DNA of 64,000 nt from positions 1,034,466-1,098,465 of the forward strand of contig LNGK01000005.1 in NCBI GenBank assembly GCA_001510575.1. The letters run 5' to 3'. This document shows, one piece after another, positions 1-10,501 of this stretch. Made by a program: the position numbers and the translations under genes. This DNA comes from Knoxdaviesia capensis. Taxonomy: Eukaryota; Ascomycota; Sordariomycetes; Microascales; Gondwanamycetaceae. The notes under the pieces are model-generated. The model worked only from the letters and a program-made list of their open reading frames with translations. It searched no databases and was not told where the DNA came from. Within the stretch, counting starts at the first letter, position 1. Every line of letters starts with the position of its first letter.

Positions 1-3000
1 CATTACTCGGTATTATGTGTACGGCGGTACCAGGCCGGGGCATTTTGAAGTGCCTGTAACCTTATTGTTGTCTCTTCTTCCCGCTGAGCTACGGTTCCGG
101 TAGAGGGATGGGCTTTGAAATTCATAGCCCTCCCCCAAAAAAACAGGATTCTTCAGTAAGTGAACGGTACCGCCCCCCGTATACCAGTGCAGCGTAACGC
201 CATCTATACTGTGGGGGCCGCCGAACTGAAGATACCTCCGAGTTCGGGCCCTGCGTTGTGAGTATATTACTGTAACAGATATGAGGCTCGTGACCAGCAC
301 TCAAAACTTTCTTGCTCCAACCTGGGAGCAACAGCTTCTGTTGATTGCAGCGAATGTCTTAGGGACGACCACGGTTGGAATCTGCGTCAGATTCTTCCGG
401 ACTCAAGCGTCATTAGTTAGTTGAGTTGGAAGGGCTCAATTCCGCTGGATTCCATTTCATATGGTGGAAATTACAGGTATAAAGAGCCTCGAGCGGGTAA
501 GATATGTCGATGGGCGACAAACAAAGAAGACCAGACTGATTCTGCTTCGCTTTCGCACAAGCTGGTTCCTAGCCGCCCACAGCGCAAATTCGGATACTGG
601 GAGGAAGAGGTGTGTCCTGAAGGACTACGATTTGAAAGCGGATAGCTTGCGAAGCCTTCAAAAATGAGGGACGACTTTAGACGAGATTCGACAGAAGCGT
701 CGTGGATTCTTTCTTGACCCATCTCACTGCCGAACTCAGCCAGACTCGGTACCTGAGTAGTACTTACCACAAAGAAAGAATAGTCTACGAAAGAGTTCTT
801 TTTGGGAAGCCGGCGACGGAGCTCTCTGGGAGACAAGTTCATTGGGGGATAAGATAACGAAGGCTACATATCAGAAGGTTACTTGCCGTGTCGTGTGGCT
901 GACGACCAAGGGCCCGAAGAAGAACAGACGCCAGGAACCTGGAATAAAGGAAATGATGAGAAGAGGCTGTCATTAGGATTTCCAGACTTGCACTTCGAAG
1001 CAGCGGATAATCTGGATTAGCAAGAACCAGGATTTTGTGCACCTCAGCTTCCTTCCAAGAAGCCGGGGGAATACGAACCTAGCAGAATGAAATTACCAAG
1101 TCACTTTGTAGTTCTGGGTGCATAATGTCGGTACCTCGCGCAAAACCCCCAAAAATCGAGCCGCGTTATTTGAAAGCAAATTTGAATCGGACAGCGCGCG
1201 TTGTTTTCCAAGGCCAACATTAAAAAACAGATGAACCAGTCCGTATTGGGCTTAGCGCGGGTGAAATACACACAGCGCTAAAAATGCAACGCCGACCGGT
1301 CTTGGCAGGGGGAGAACAAGACGAAAGAGAGAATAAAAGATTGCAGCTTGGTCGTTGCTAGCCAGGAAAAAAAAAAACCGGTGCCGGGCTATTTTTGACA
1401 TCTTCGTACCTGCATCAGCGCGCGGCTGGGACAAAAAAAGCGAGATGTGCCAGATATTTCGAACGTTCGTCTGAAGTCTTTTAAGCTTTCGCCCTTTATG
1501 CTCACCGGGTTGGGGAGTATCTTGAAAGCAGAAGTAATCAATAAAAAAAGGGAACAAGCAAGCTGATGATCTACGTTGTGCTTAGACTTTTATGGACCTT
1601 GCGGTATTCTCTTCTGCGCTGGCGGACTGCTCAACGCATTGGAGGAAGACTTGTCAACCAGGCCAAGTACTCCCCGTGCCTGGCAACCATACAAAAGCTA
1701 CATGCCAGACGACCGACCCAAAGCCTCCTATTTCTCTTTCTCTCTCTTTTTTTTGCCTTTGTATACCCGGGAATTGCGAAGATCGCCTTTTGGATTGGCC
1801 GGGGGGATCCAGGGAAATTGCACCTGGGCTAGCCAATGATACCAGGCGGACTCTGCGGATTGCACCTTCCCTGCAACTCTTTTTTCTGTGATCTTGTCGT
1901 ATCCGCGGATATTTTTTCTTCTTCGTTTCTTTTTTCTTTCTGGAGGCACGAGGGGAGAGACGAGACCGATCGAGTGTGTTATACAGGACGCCGTCCTCCG
2001 TAGCTATTCGAGTAGGCGCCCAGCTGGTCTCAGCCGCTGATCGGAGTAGGACACCGGGTATTCACCTGCATACTCCGTATGTCGCGCGCTTTCGGCGCCG
2101 ATATGTTAGTGTTCATCGTGTGTCCGGTACAGTATGGACAAACAGTGTCCACAGGTGATGGTTCTTTCCTCTTTTGCCCCATGGCCCCCTGCTCATGCCA
2201 TATCAAGCAGTTTCCACCCTTGCAGGCGCCGAGCCCAGCCTCGTTCTTGCCCTCGTTTCTCATGTGGACGCTCATTTCCCGCCGACCATGATAGCCAGCT
2301 TTGGGGACCTGCACTATTTTGTCGGGGCTCCACAACTTCCTCCTTGTTGGGTTGACTTGACTTCCTTCCCCTTCTTTTTTTTGGCCGGGGTTTGCCGCTT
2401 CCTTGCACAGCCTGGTCGTTCCTTCTCTTTGGTGTGTGTGTGTGTGTCTTTCCCTCCGCACCGCGCTGCTCCTTCCCCCCCCAAAATCTCGCTCTCTGCC
2501 CAATTGCTCTGGGTGGGCCTTTGCCAGAGTTGCATCGAAGGAAGGGCAGGAGACAGAGGACAGTATGCCGGGTCTCTCTCTTAATTACTTCTTCCCCCCC
2601 CCTTCTCCCCATTTTTTCAAAATTCTTCTTTTTTTCTTTTTCCTTTTTTCCCCTTCACCCCTTCTTGCCGCCCTTTTTGTTTTTGCCAGTTTTCGAGGCT
2701 TGACATCTCTCCGTCAGACTTTGACAAGAGCCGATTTTGGTCTTTTGGGAACTTGCGAATCCCTTCACACTCATTTTCACTCTTTTGTTGATGTTTATTT
2801 ATCTTTGCTAAATAATGTCCTGGATTTAAACCACCAGCTTTCATTCATTTTCATAAAGCCTGGGATTTATTCCGTCCTCTCTTTTACACTTGCAAGACCT
2901 TATTCGCTCACTTAATAATCGATCTCTCTCTCTCTGTCTCGATAACACTAATCGTCGTTGACTGCTCCGATCACGATCTACACTCGTTAAATTTTTATTC

Positions 3001-3577
3001 GCTGTTCAGCCCGATTAATATTCAATAATTGCCAAAAACGCTCAAATCTCTCTCTCGTTTAAGTATGTTGCCTTTTCCGCTGGAGTCGCTTTTTTTTGTT
3101 TTGTTTATCATGCGCCGGATCGACTTGGTTTTTCTGCTATTTAGCCCTTCTTCGTCCCGTTTCTGGTCACTACTGGCATTCCAGAGCTTGGCCTATTGTC
3201 TCTATTGTTCGGCTTAGACTATTGCACTGGAATGGCAGTATCTCCGAAATCGAGTGCTAAAGAAGTGCTTTACATGGAATATTCCACACCTTGTGTCGCA
3301 CCATCTTTGACTCTCTTCGAACTCCCATGGATGAATCCGGAAAACACTGTCTGCATCTGGAGGCACAGGCTCCCAGTCATGATGAGTGTCTGCAACAGTG
3401 TCATGATGTTACTGAGTGCTCGATTGCTAACGGACGACCTCACATCTAATTTAGTCTTGCTATTCTTAATTTCTTTGAGGACCACCTAACTTGGTCTTCT
3501 CGCCATCCAAAAATATTCCACCTGCCAAATCTTCACCGGAGTACTTAATAATTTTCGATACTTTTTTTCTGCCAATC
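1..3577. other. Gene-free left flank and probable 5' leader of the first gene
   Basis: I see no supportable gene here. Open frames are all short, lack recognisable motifs and overlap one another on both strands. The first 1.1 kb is of mixed composition. From about 2600 onward the top strand becomes strongly pyrimidine-rich with CT runs, which is typical of fungal promoters and 5' leaders and fits a leader for the gene starting at 3578. A short GT microsatellite lies at 2432-2447. I found no tRNA, rRNA or transposon signature. Confidence 0.6.
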
Positions 3578-4129
3578 ATGCCTTCGATTCGCAATCTTCT
3601 CGCCCGCGACCCCGAGTCGTACAGCGGCGAGAACACCCAGAACCGCATCAACCTTGCCATAGGCATCATGGGCCTACTTCTGTTCGGAACCGTGCTCGCC
3701 AGCAGCCTTCTCCTCCTCCGCCGCTACCGCCAACGGCAGATCGCCATGGAGTCCATGGCCAACCAGTACGAGGATGCCCCGATGCGTGGCGGCGCCCTCA
3801 CCATCCAGACCACCGACAAGCACGGCCGGTCGAGCATTCTCGTCATCAGCAAGGACGGCCAGCCCATGCTGTCGAACCCCAACTCGCCGCCCCACTCGCC
3901 CGACAACGTGCCCGAGATTCGCATCACTTTCCCCGATGAGCAGGACGAGGCCGGACGCCACAAGAGCGGCCGTGTTGTTGTCGTCCGTGTTGGCGAGTCG
4001 ACCATCGGCATGGAGCCCATCCGCGAGGAGCTGCCGGCCTACGAGAAGGACAGCAAAACCCAGTTCTATTCTATTGATATGAACCAGATCGGTGGCCTCC
4101 GTGAAAAGGAACGTCCTCAGTACAACTGA
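3578..4129 (+). CDS. Conserved fungal single-pass membrane protein, function unknown
   Basis: Single-exon gene encoding 183 residues. The start is the first ATG of the frame; the frame upstream is open only from a TTG. Residues 24-47 form one hydrophobic membrane segment (INLAIGIMGLLLFG and following), flanked by a short polar N-terminus and, on the other side, a basic stop-transfer stretch (RRYRQRQ). The remaining 130 residues are soluble, with a Pro/Ser-rich part (SPPHSPDNVPE) followed by a compact, probably folded part that includes VVVVRVGE. By the positive-inside rule the large C-terminal part should be cytosolic. The protein resembles short uncharacterised proteins I recall from Aspergillus relatives, especially at HSPDNVPEI and KTQFYSIDM. 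No enzymatic motif is visible, so I assign no function. Confidence 0.85.
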   Translation: MPSIRNLLARDPESYSGENTQNRINLAIGIMGLLLFGTVLASSLLLLRRYRQRQIAMESMANQYEDAPMRGGALTIQTTDKHGRSSILVISKDGQPMLSNPNSPPHSPDNVPEIRITFPDEQDEAGRHKSGRVVVVRVGESTIGMEPIREELPAYEKDSKTQFYSIDMNQIGGLREKERPQYN

Positions 4130-6031
4130 AGTAGCTTTGCCAATTCCCCGGCTAACTGAAAAGTGCCAATATCGGGAAACCACTCACTTCTTTCTGTCTC
4201 GATTTCGTTTCTTTTAAAACCACCGCCATTTTCCTCTTTTATTTCTGGCATAGATGGCATGATCCCGGCCGGCGTCTTGCTCATTTTCATCTTTCTTTTT
4301 TCTGCATTTCGAAACTCCCGACTTTAGGACATCGATGTCCGTTCGGTTGTTATCGAGCTGGCTCGTTTTGACAGGCTCGCCCACCAATTGAGTCCTTTTT
4401 TCTCTTTAATTTCTTTGGTTTTGGTCTGTCTGGACGGGGCTCCTCAACGCAAATATCTCTCCCGAGGAGTTTACTCGTTTCTTTTCTAGATTCACCTGGC
4501 AATTACGAATCTAAGCACACGTTTGCTTTACAAATTTTGTTGTTTCTGGAGAGAGTCGGGGGCAGCTTGGCTGCTCCCTCGTGTGTGTTCTCTGGAATCG
4601 AAGCTTCCCGCCGCTCGCTTCACTCGAACTGTACTTTCTGGATACCCCACCACCACCACTCTTGGGCGTGTCTGGAGACATGGTTGTCTCTTGATATCAG
4701 GATACAGGGTTCTGCGTTGTCGATTTCTCTTTCTTTATTTTATTTCTTACTAGCCTCCTTTTTTGTTTCCTTTTCTTTTCTTCCCCCGGTTCTGGGGGCC
4801 TGGAGTAATCACTGCGGCTCTCCAGGTTCATGTCCGCAACGAAACCATCATAAAACACTTACAAATCCCTCTGGACTGGGAGCTACAGTTTTTCAAAGGA
4901 GACCCGGTTTGACGACGACCGGACTAGGGTTTAAAAAAACAGCAAAAGGTTTCGAGGGGACGGGTCGCCCGCCCCTCTCCGCCTCTCGTCCTTCCTGTGT
5001 CTGTCTGTGTGTCGGCTTTCGACTCTTTGACCTGCTAATTACCGCCTGTTCATATATCTCTATGCATTGTACCTACTGCTCAATGTTACAGCAGGTGCAT
5101 CTGTACAAATAATAACATCTCAGAGAAAAACGCCCTATCTGCCATGCCCGTGTCGCCATGTGAACGAAGATTCTGATGAGAAGAGGGGAGAGTGCTTGTT
5201 TGTGATTAACTCGATGTCGTCTGACTGTTGAATCTCTTAGGTACCTGGACGAACCGGCACCCCCCGCGTCTACGGAGACGCGTCCTCGGCTCGGGGCATA
5301 TCGGCGGCCGCTTGTCGAAATCAAACACTCTTCGATGCCCCCGCTCGGGAGGGGAGGTTCTGGAACAAGCAACGAATAAGTCATATCCCCAACGCAGCGG
5401 CTGACCCATCTACGTGTCTTGGGCCTGCTGCCGTTTCCGCGAAGGAAGGAGCGACGGAGCTGGTCACTTCCGGCGGAAGCTTCGTCGGGGGTGTTAAGTT
5501 TCGCCACTGCGAAGGGAAGGCGCGGCGGTTGGGATTAAGCGCGACCAAGCGCGCTTTGATACTTCGGCAAAACAACAAACCGACGGCCGCAGGCGCAGGC
5601 GGTGACGCAGGCGGTGGCGCGACTGCAGCGACTGCTTTGCCGAAGAGCACCACGGCGCTCTGCGGCGGTTTTTTTTTGTTGAGACGCCGGACCCATGCTA
5701 GCTGAGGGTGGTTAAGCTCAAAATTCTCTGGGTCGCTTATCTGGCAAGAACACGTCGGATCTTGTGCCGTGCAATAGTTTTTTTTTTTGCACGGCGGTGG
5801 TGAGTGGGCGTGATGGAGAGTGCGTTGAAGTGTTGGCGGGTCTCCGTGACCCGGGCGAGGGGGGGGCCCGGAGCAAGCTCGGGCGGGTCCGCACCGGCCC
5901 CGGATGGCCGCCACTGTGGACGTCGCGCCTCCGGGCCACTGGCCTTCCCCTGCCGGCCAGCGGAGAAGGAAGGGGCGAGCTTGTCACAGTGAGGTAGGTG
6001 GCTGTTGCGTCGCCGTCCTTCATCCCTCCGC

Positions 6032-6032
<1 letters not shown>

Positions 6033-6070
<38 letters not shown>
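6033..6070. repeat. (TG)19 microsatellite
   Basis: Uninterrupted TG dinucleotide tract in the long gap upstream of the EBP-like gene. A (CA)13 tract of opposite sense follows about 700 bp downstream at 6768-6793. Confidence 0.95.
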
Positions 6071-6071
<1 letters not shown>

Positions 6072-6767
6072 TGGCGAGCTGCGGGGGGATCTGTTCCTTT
6101 GAATACGAGCGCGAGAGGGCACTCGGTTTCTATTGGGCCAAACCCGCCAAGATACAGCCTCCGTGAAATTTCAAAACCGGGAGGTTGATTTTTTTCTTTT
6201 TGTTGAATTGATGGCTGGCCAGCTGGCCGACTGGGCTGCGCGGACTATGCCTCTCTGGGGACTTTGCCCGCAACATCAAGCGTCTTTCTGGAGGGAAAGG
6301 GGGGGTTTTGCACTCCTTGTTTGAGGGACCTGTACAAAGGGCGCGCGCGACAGGGGGTGTGCAACTGCAAGTCTCTTCATGTCGGCCGGGAGAGGGAACT
6401 TGCAAGGCGCGCGCCCTAGGTGAGGCTCTCTTCGTATTGTCTCTTCGCGTTGTCCTCGGCTTGTTCTTTTTTGTGTTATCTTGAAGAACCTCCTCGATTG
6501 GACCTTGGCGGGCGGGTTGCAGACGGGGCCTCCAGGCAGCAGATTGCTCCCAGGCTTCCACTGCGCGTCAGAATCGCGCAGCGTGTGTACGAGTGGTAGG
6601 GCCTCCACGTCCAGGATTCCTCCATCCGAGAGGGCGCTGAGTGTCATCTCTACATGTCGATGGAGGCATTGAAGTGTCTGCGCCTTGCTGAGAGGGAGGT
6701 GTGGTGTGAAGGACAGTTATACCGTGCATGTCCGGCTGCGCGCGGTCTGACAGCGCGGCGAGGGCTG

Positions 6768-6793
6768 CACACACACACACACACACACACACA
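6768..6793. repeat. (CA)13 microsatellite
   Basis: Uninterrupted CA tract, the inverse-complement type of the TG tract 700 bp to its left. The pair could in principle form an imperfect long-range stem in a transcript. Confidence 0.95.
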
Positions 6794-8821
6794 AACGACC
6801 ACCCGTGAAGCCAGTTGACAACAGCTCAACAATTCCCAACCTGTGCTCTCCTTCTCCATCGAGCCAAAGCCCCCTCCCCGAGCTTTCCCGGGTGTCCCAA
6901 ACCCTCGGGTTACGCCCCGCCGTCCTGACCTCGACTCGCTGCGGCCGGTTCTGCGACCGGCGTGTTCTCCATTTTTTCTCTCTCTCTCTTTCGTTCTTAT
7001 ATCGACGGGATTCTTCAAAGGACGGTTGGTTCGTTGGGGCGTACGGAGTGGAGCGTCCGGAATTTGCAATTGTTGGTGCCTAATGCACATCTGCGCGATT
7101 GCGAGAAATGAGGGGCAAAAAACCGACAGAGACGACAGTTCGAGGATGCTAGAATTATTTTTCTTTTTTTCGTGAGGTTTTATCTTTTGTCGGATGGCCT
7201 TCTCGGTGCATTATTTTAGGAGTCTCCGGGGGCTTTTTTGGAGGCCTATAACCGACAGCGGTAGTTTTTTAACGTCCGATGTCTTTTTGTTAGTGGTGGG
7301 GCAACACGGACGCCACTTACGGCTTCCGTCGTTTTTTGGCATTTGGGTTCCCACCAATCCTGTTCAGGGAGCATAGTTACACACCCTCTGCATACTACCA
7401 AAACAATTACTCTATGACCCACCGCAGGCAAATCGGGACTGGCAGGCTCTTCCTGCACGGCTGGCTGACTTGGCGGGCACATTTGAGGTTTCGCTCGCCG
7501 CGGGTGCAGTCCCGGCAGACAGACGCACGTTCACCGACACTTGAGAGAGAGGCCCAGGGTTGGCTCAAGCTGAGAAAGCAACCGGGATATATGCCGATAC
7601 AGTCTACCCCGTAGTACAGTACAGTACAGTAGGCGGGCGTGCTATCCCATTTCTGCCCCCCCCCCCCCCCCTGGCAGCGTAGCTTAGAGGCACGCTGGAT
7701 AAGGAAGAGAAGAGCGGTGTAGGAGGCGCAGGAATGGGGAGAGGGCTTGTTTGTAAGTTTGCGGGCTTGCTAGGGTGCATGTAAGTGTGCTGGCTGTTCT
7801 TTATCTTTGACTCAAGATCCTGCATGTCCTGGCTAGCGACTTTGCCTCCCAGGTGCACACACACACACACGCGGAAAAGCAGCCATTTGCTGCGAGGGCG
7901 GCGTTCTGACGCGAGACTGCGGCGGGCTCGTCAGGCATCGAGCCGATCGAGCACGGATAAACATTGCAGGAAGCCCAGACAAGCGACGGAGGAGAGAGAG
8001 TGAGTGTGATGGTGCGCGATAAAAAAAGAGCTCGACGAGAAGCCCAATTGCCACCACCACAGGACAGACAAACACGGGAAATTCTGGTTATCTTGCGGGG
8101 CGGGTCCAGACCGGCCACCGCCTGCGCTGGATGTAACCACGCCCCGGCGGTCGGGCTGGGAGCGGGTGGGAACTGTTGGGCGAAGCTACGACCCAATGCG
8201 CCATAGCTCTGCTGGCATTATCTGTCGCTGTGACGGTGGTACGCTCGGACTTGTTGAAATGCCTGCGATACAGGACCTGGCCAGCCCGACTCCAAGGTGT
8301 GAGGCGCCCTCCGCCGGTGATCGGAGGCGCCTCGGCGTGCCGGTGTTGCGCGCCGTGGGGTTTGTTCGCCGGGTGGATCTTGTCGGATTTGCCGGAGGAA
8401 TGCGTTAAGTGATTTCTGACTAAACACCCAGGCTCTTCTTTTATCTTGGTCAGGTACGAACGGGGCTTCTTGAAGAGGAAGGGACGGTGTGGTGTCATTA
8501 GTCACTTCCAGGGCGGTGAACAGAGCCGAAAGTACCGATACAGCATCGATGCGGCTTAATTCAGGCACAACCACACCGAACACCGAAGGACAGAGGCGTG
8601 GAATTTTGGCGAACAGGGCTGAAAAGGGGGCTACATTGCATACCTCTCCCCCTTTTTCTTTTTTATTCATTCTATCATATTTTGCCCATCCGACGCTCCG
8701 GGCTACACCGACCGGGCCAGCGATTACAATTTGCTTTCGGGGCTGGTGGATATTGCCTGCTCCCCTCGTTTCTCCAAACCAAAACCAAAAAACCAAAAAA
8801 AAAAAAAACACCAAAAAAACC

Positions 8822-10501
8822 ATGAGCGCCGCGTCCGGACCGTCGTCGGGGACGCCCCCGGCCGCCGATGCGTCGTTTGACGCCTTTCCCCCCCTCGCCG
8901 ACTACCTGCACCCGTACTTCCCGATCGGCGTGGCCGTGCCGGGGTACGTGCCGAACGCGACCTCGCTGTTCTCGATCGCCGCGGGGCTCGGCGTGCTGCT
9001 CGGGTCGTCGTGTGTTGCCGCCGTGGTGGCGGCGCGGGCCCGCACGCCGACGCTGCGGGCCGGGGAGGTGGCGGCGGTGGTGTGGTTTGTGACCTGTAAG
9101 TGGCTCTTCCCCCGGACCTCTATCTACGTGCCACGTGGTGCCTGTTGTTCGCCCTCACGTCTGTCTCTGTTAGGCAGCTTGCAGCCTCCGGACTTGCAGC
9201 CGCCTGCGCCCGCTGGGGGAGAGGAGAAGGCTGCATGGGTCAGGTTCCACAGCGGTGCACGACGCCTCTGAGGTGTTTGAGTGAGATAATACTAAGACGT
9301 TTGCAAATTTACAAAAAATAATAAAAAAATACTCCCGGTATTACAGGTGGATTTCTTCACTGTTTCTTCGAAGGTGAGATTCGACCCGCTTCTTTGCATC
9401 CCCTGGAGGCTAGCCTGGGATGCAGCCAGATCCACAGAGCCAAGGAGTGGACTCACTCGACCAGAAGCAGAGTAAACAACTTACACATCATCAACGTCCC
9501 CGTTCCGGAATCAGGATACTTCGTCCTCAACCATTCGTCGCTGCCGTCGCTGCAGACGCTGTTTGCCCAACTTTGGAAGGAATACGCGCTCTCTGACTCC
9601 CGGTACATGACGTCGGACCCGTTTGTGCTCTCCGTCGAGACGATTACCGCGGTACGAACGCTCTTCTTCTTCTTCCGCTCTTTGACACGATGCTCGCCGA
9701 TTGGCCACGAGGCTAACCCCAAAAAACCCCCAATATGTGTCTGCATCTGATTAGGTGTGCTGGGGCCCGCTCTCGCTCGCATCGGCATACCTGATTGCGA
9801 CGCGCTCCCCGCTGCGTCACGGCCTGCAGCTGATGGTCAGCACCGCGCACCTGTACGGCGTCACGCTGTACTATTCGACGTGCTACGCCGACGACGTGCT
9901 GCGCGGTGTCGTGTACAGCCGGCCGGAGTTCCAGTACTTCTGGGTGTACTACGCTGGCTTCAACCTGCCGTGGGCGCTTATTCCATTGGGTAAGATTTCT
10001 TCTTTTTGGAAGTCCTGCTGAGCGAGGGGGTGGCAGAGTCAACAACACTCACGATGTTGTTTTGAGCAGCCGCTGGGCTTTTCGGCTTGGTGTTTCTTTG
10101 TCGTCTCGACATGCACACACCCCCTCCATTTTCTACACATTTTCAATTCCTCCCGCATCTTTCTCTCCTGGAACCGTGTCACTTTCTGCATGCCGCTGGA
10201 GAATTCCCGGCGCCGAGAGAGACGACTTTTTCTTGTCCAACGGCCGTCATCCACGTACGACACGACCTGGCACAGGCCGAATTACAATTCTTTTGAATTT
10301 GGCGTTTGCTTTGCCCGGGCGGTTCCTTTGTCTGACCAGCAAATGCTTGAGAACTAACCAATTTGCATCTTCTTTTCTTTCGGGTGGCATGTTTTAGTTC
10401 TGACGCTGCAAAGCCTTAACGCCGTGCGTCACGCCACGGCGATGCTGGAGACTGGCCAGAAGTCAACCGATATCTCGCCAGACGACAAGAAATCCCGGTG
10501 A
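8822..10501 (+). CDS. Emopamil-binding protein (EXPERA/EBP) family, probable sterol delta8-delta7 isomerase-like membrane protein
   Basis: Five exons: 8822-9095, 9347-9373, 9515-9651, 9755-9989 and 10398-10501, giving 258 residues; all junctions are GT..AG and phase-consistent. EBP proteins are ER membrane enzymes that shift the sterol C8 double bond; fungi normally use the unrelated Erg2 for this step. The EBP fingerprint is clear: H96 and E100 in GFLHCFFEG, E142 in DPFVLSVETITA, then LWKEYALSDSRY, a CWGPLSLASAYLIA helix, LQLMVSTAHLYG and YFWVYYAGFNLPW, making about four to five membrane helices. The His and Glu residues known to line the EBP active site are kept. Exon 2 has only 27 nt and carries H96 and E100. 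Introns of 251, 141, 103 and 408 bp are long for this type of fungus. The actual substrate is unknown. Confidence 0.88.

Larger units (their letters stand above)
4130..8821. other. Long intergenic region (4.7 kb) with dinucleotide repeats
   Basis: No convincing coding region on either strand. It contains a (TG)19 tract at 6033-6070, a (CA)13 tract at 6768-6793, a short (CA) tract at 7855-7870, a C15 run near 7657-7671 and a GTACA tandem at 7614-7632. The part from about 8640 to 8821 is A/T- and A-rich and ends in an A-run directly before the ATG at 8822, as in many fungal leaders. Short GC-rich open frames occur around 5400-6000, but they lie in overlapping frames on both strands and carry no motifs. 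Confidence 0.55.

Noticed and set aside
471..842. 123-codon minus-strand frame in the left flank
   Set aside because: No recognisable motif, no ATG-context or codon-bias support, and overlapped by equally long frames.
8218..8823. 201-codon minus-strand frame ending at the EBP-like start
   Set aside because: Its beginning is just the A-rich EBP leader read backwards as Phe/Leu/Val; the rest shows no domain.
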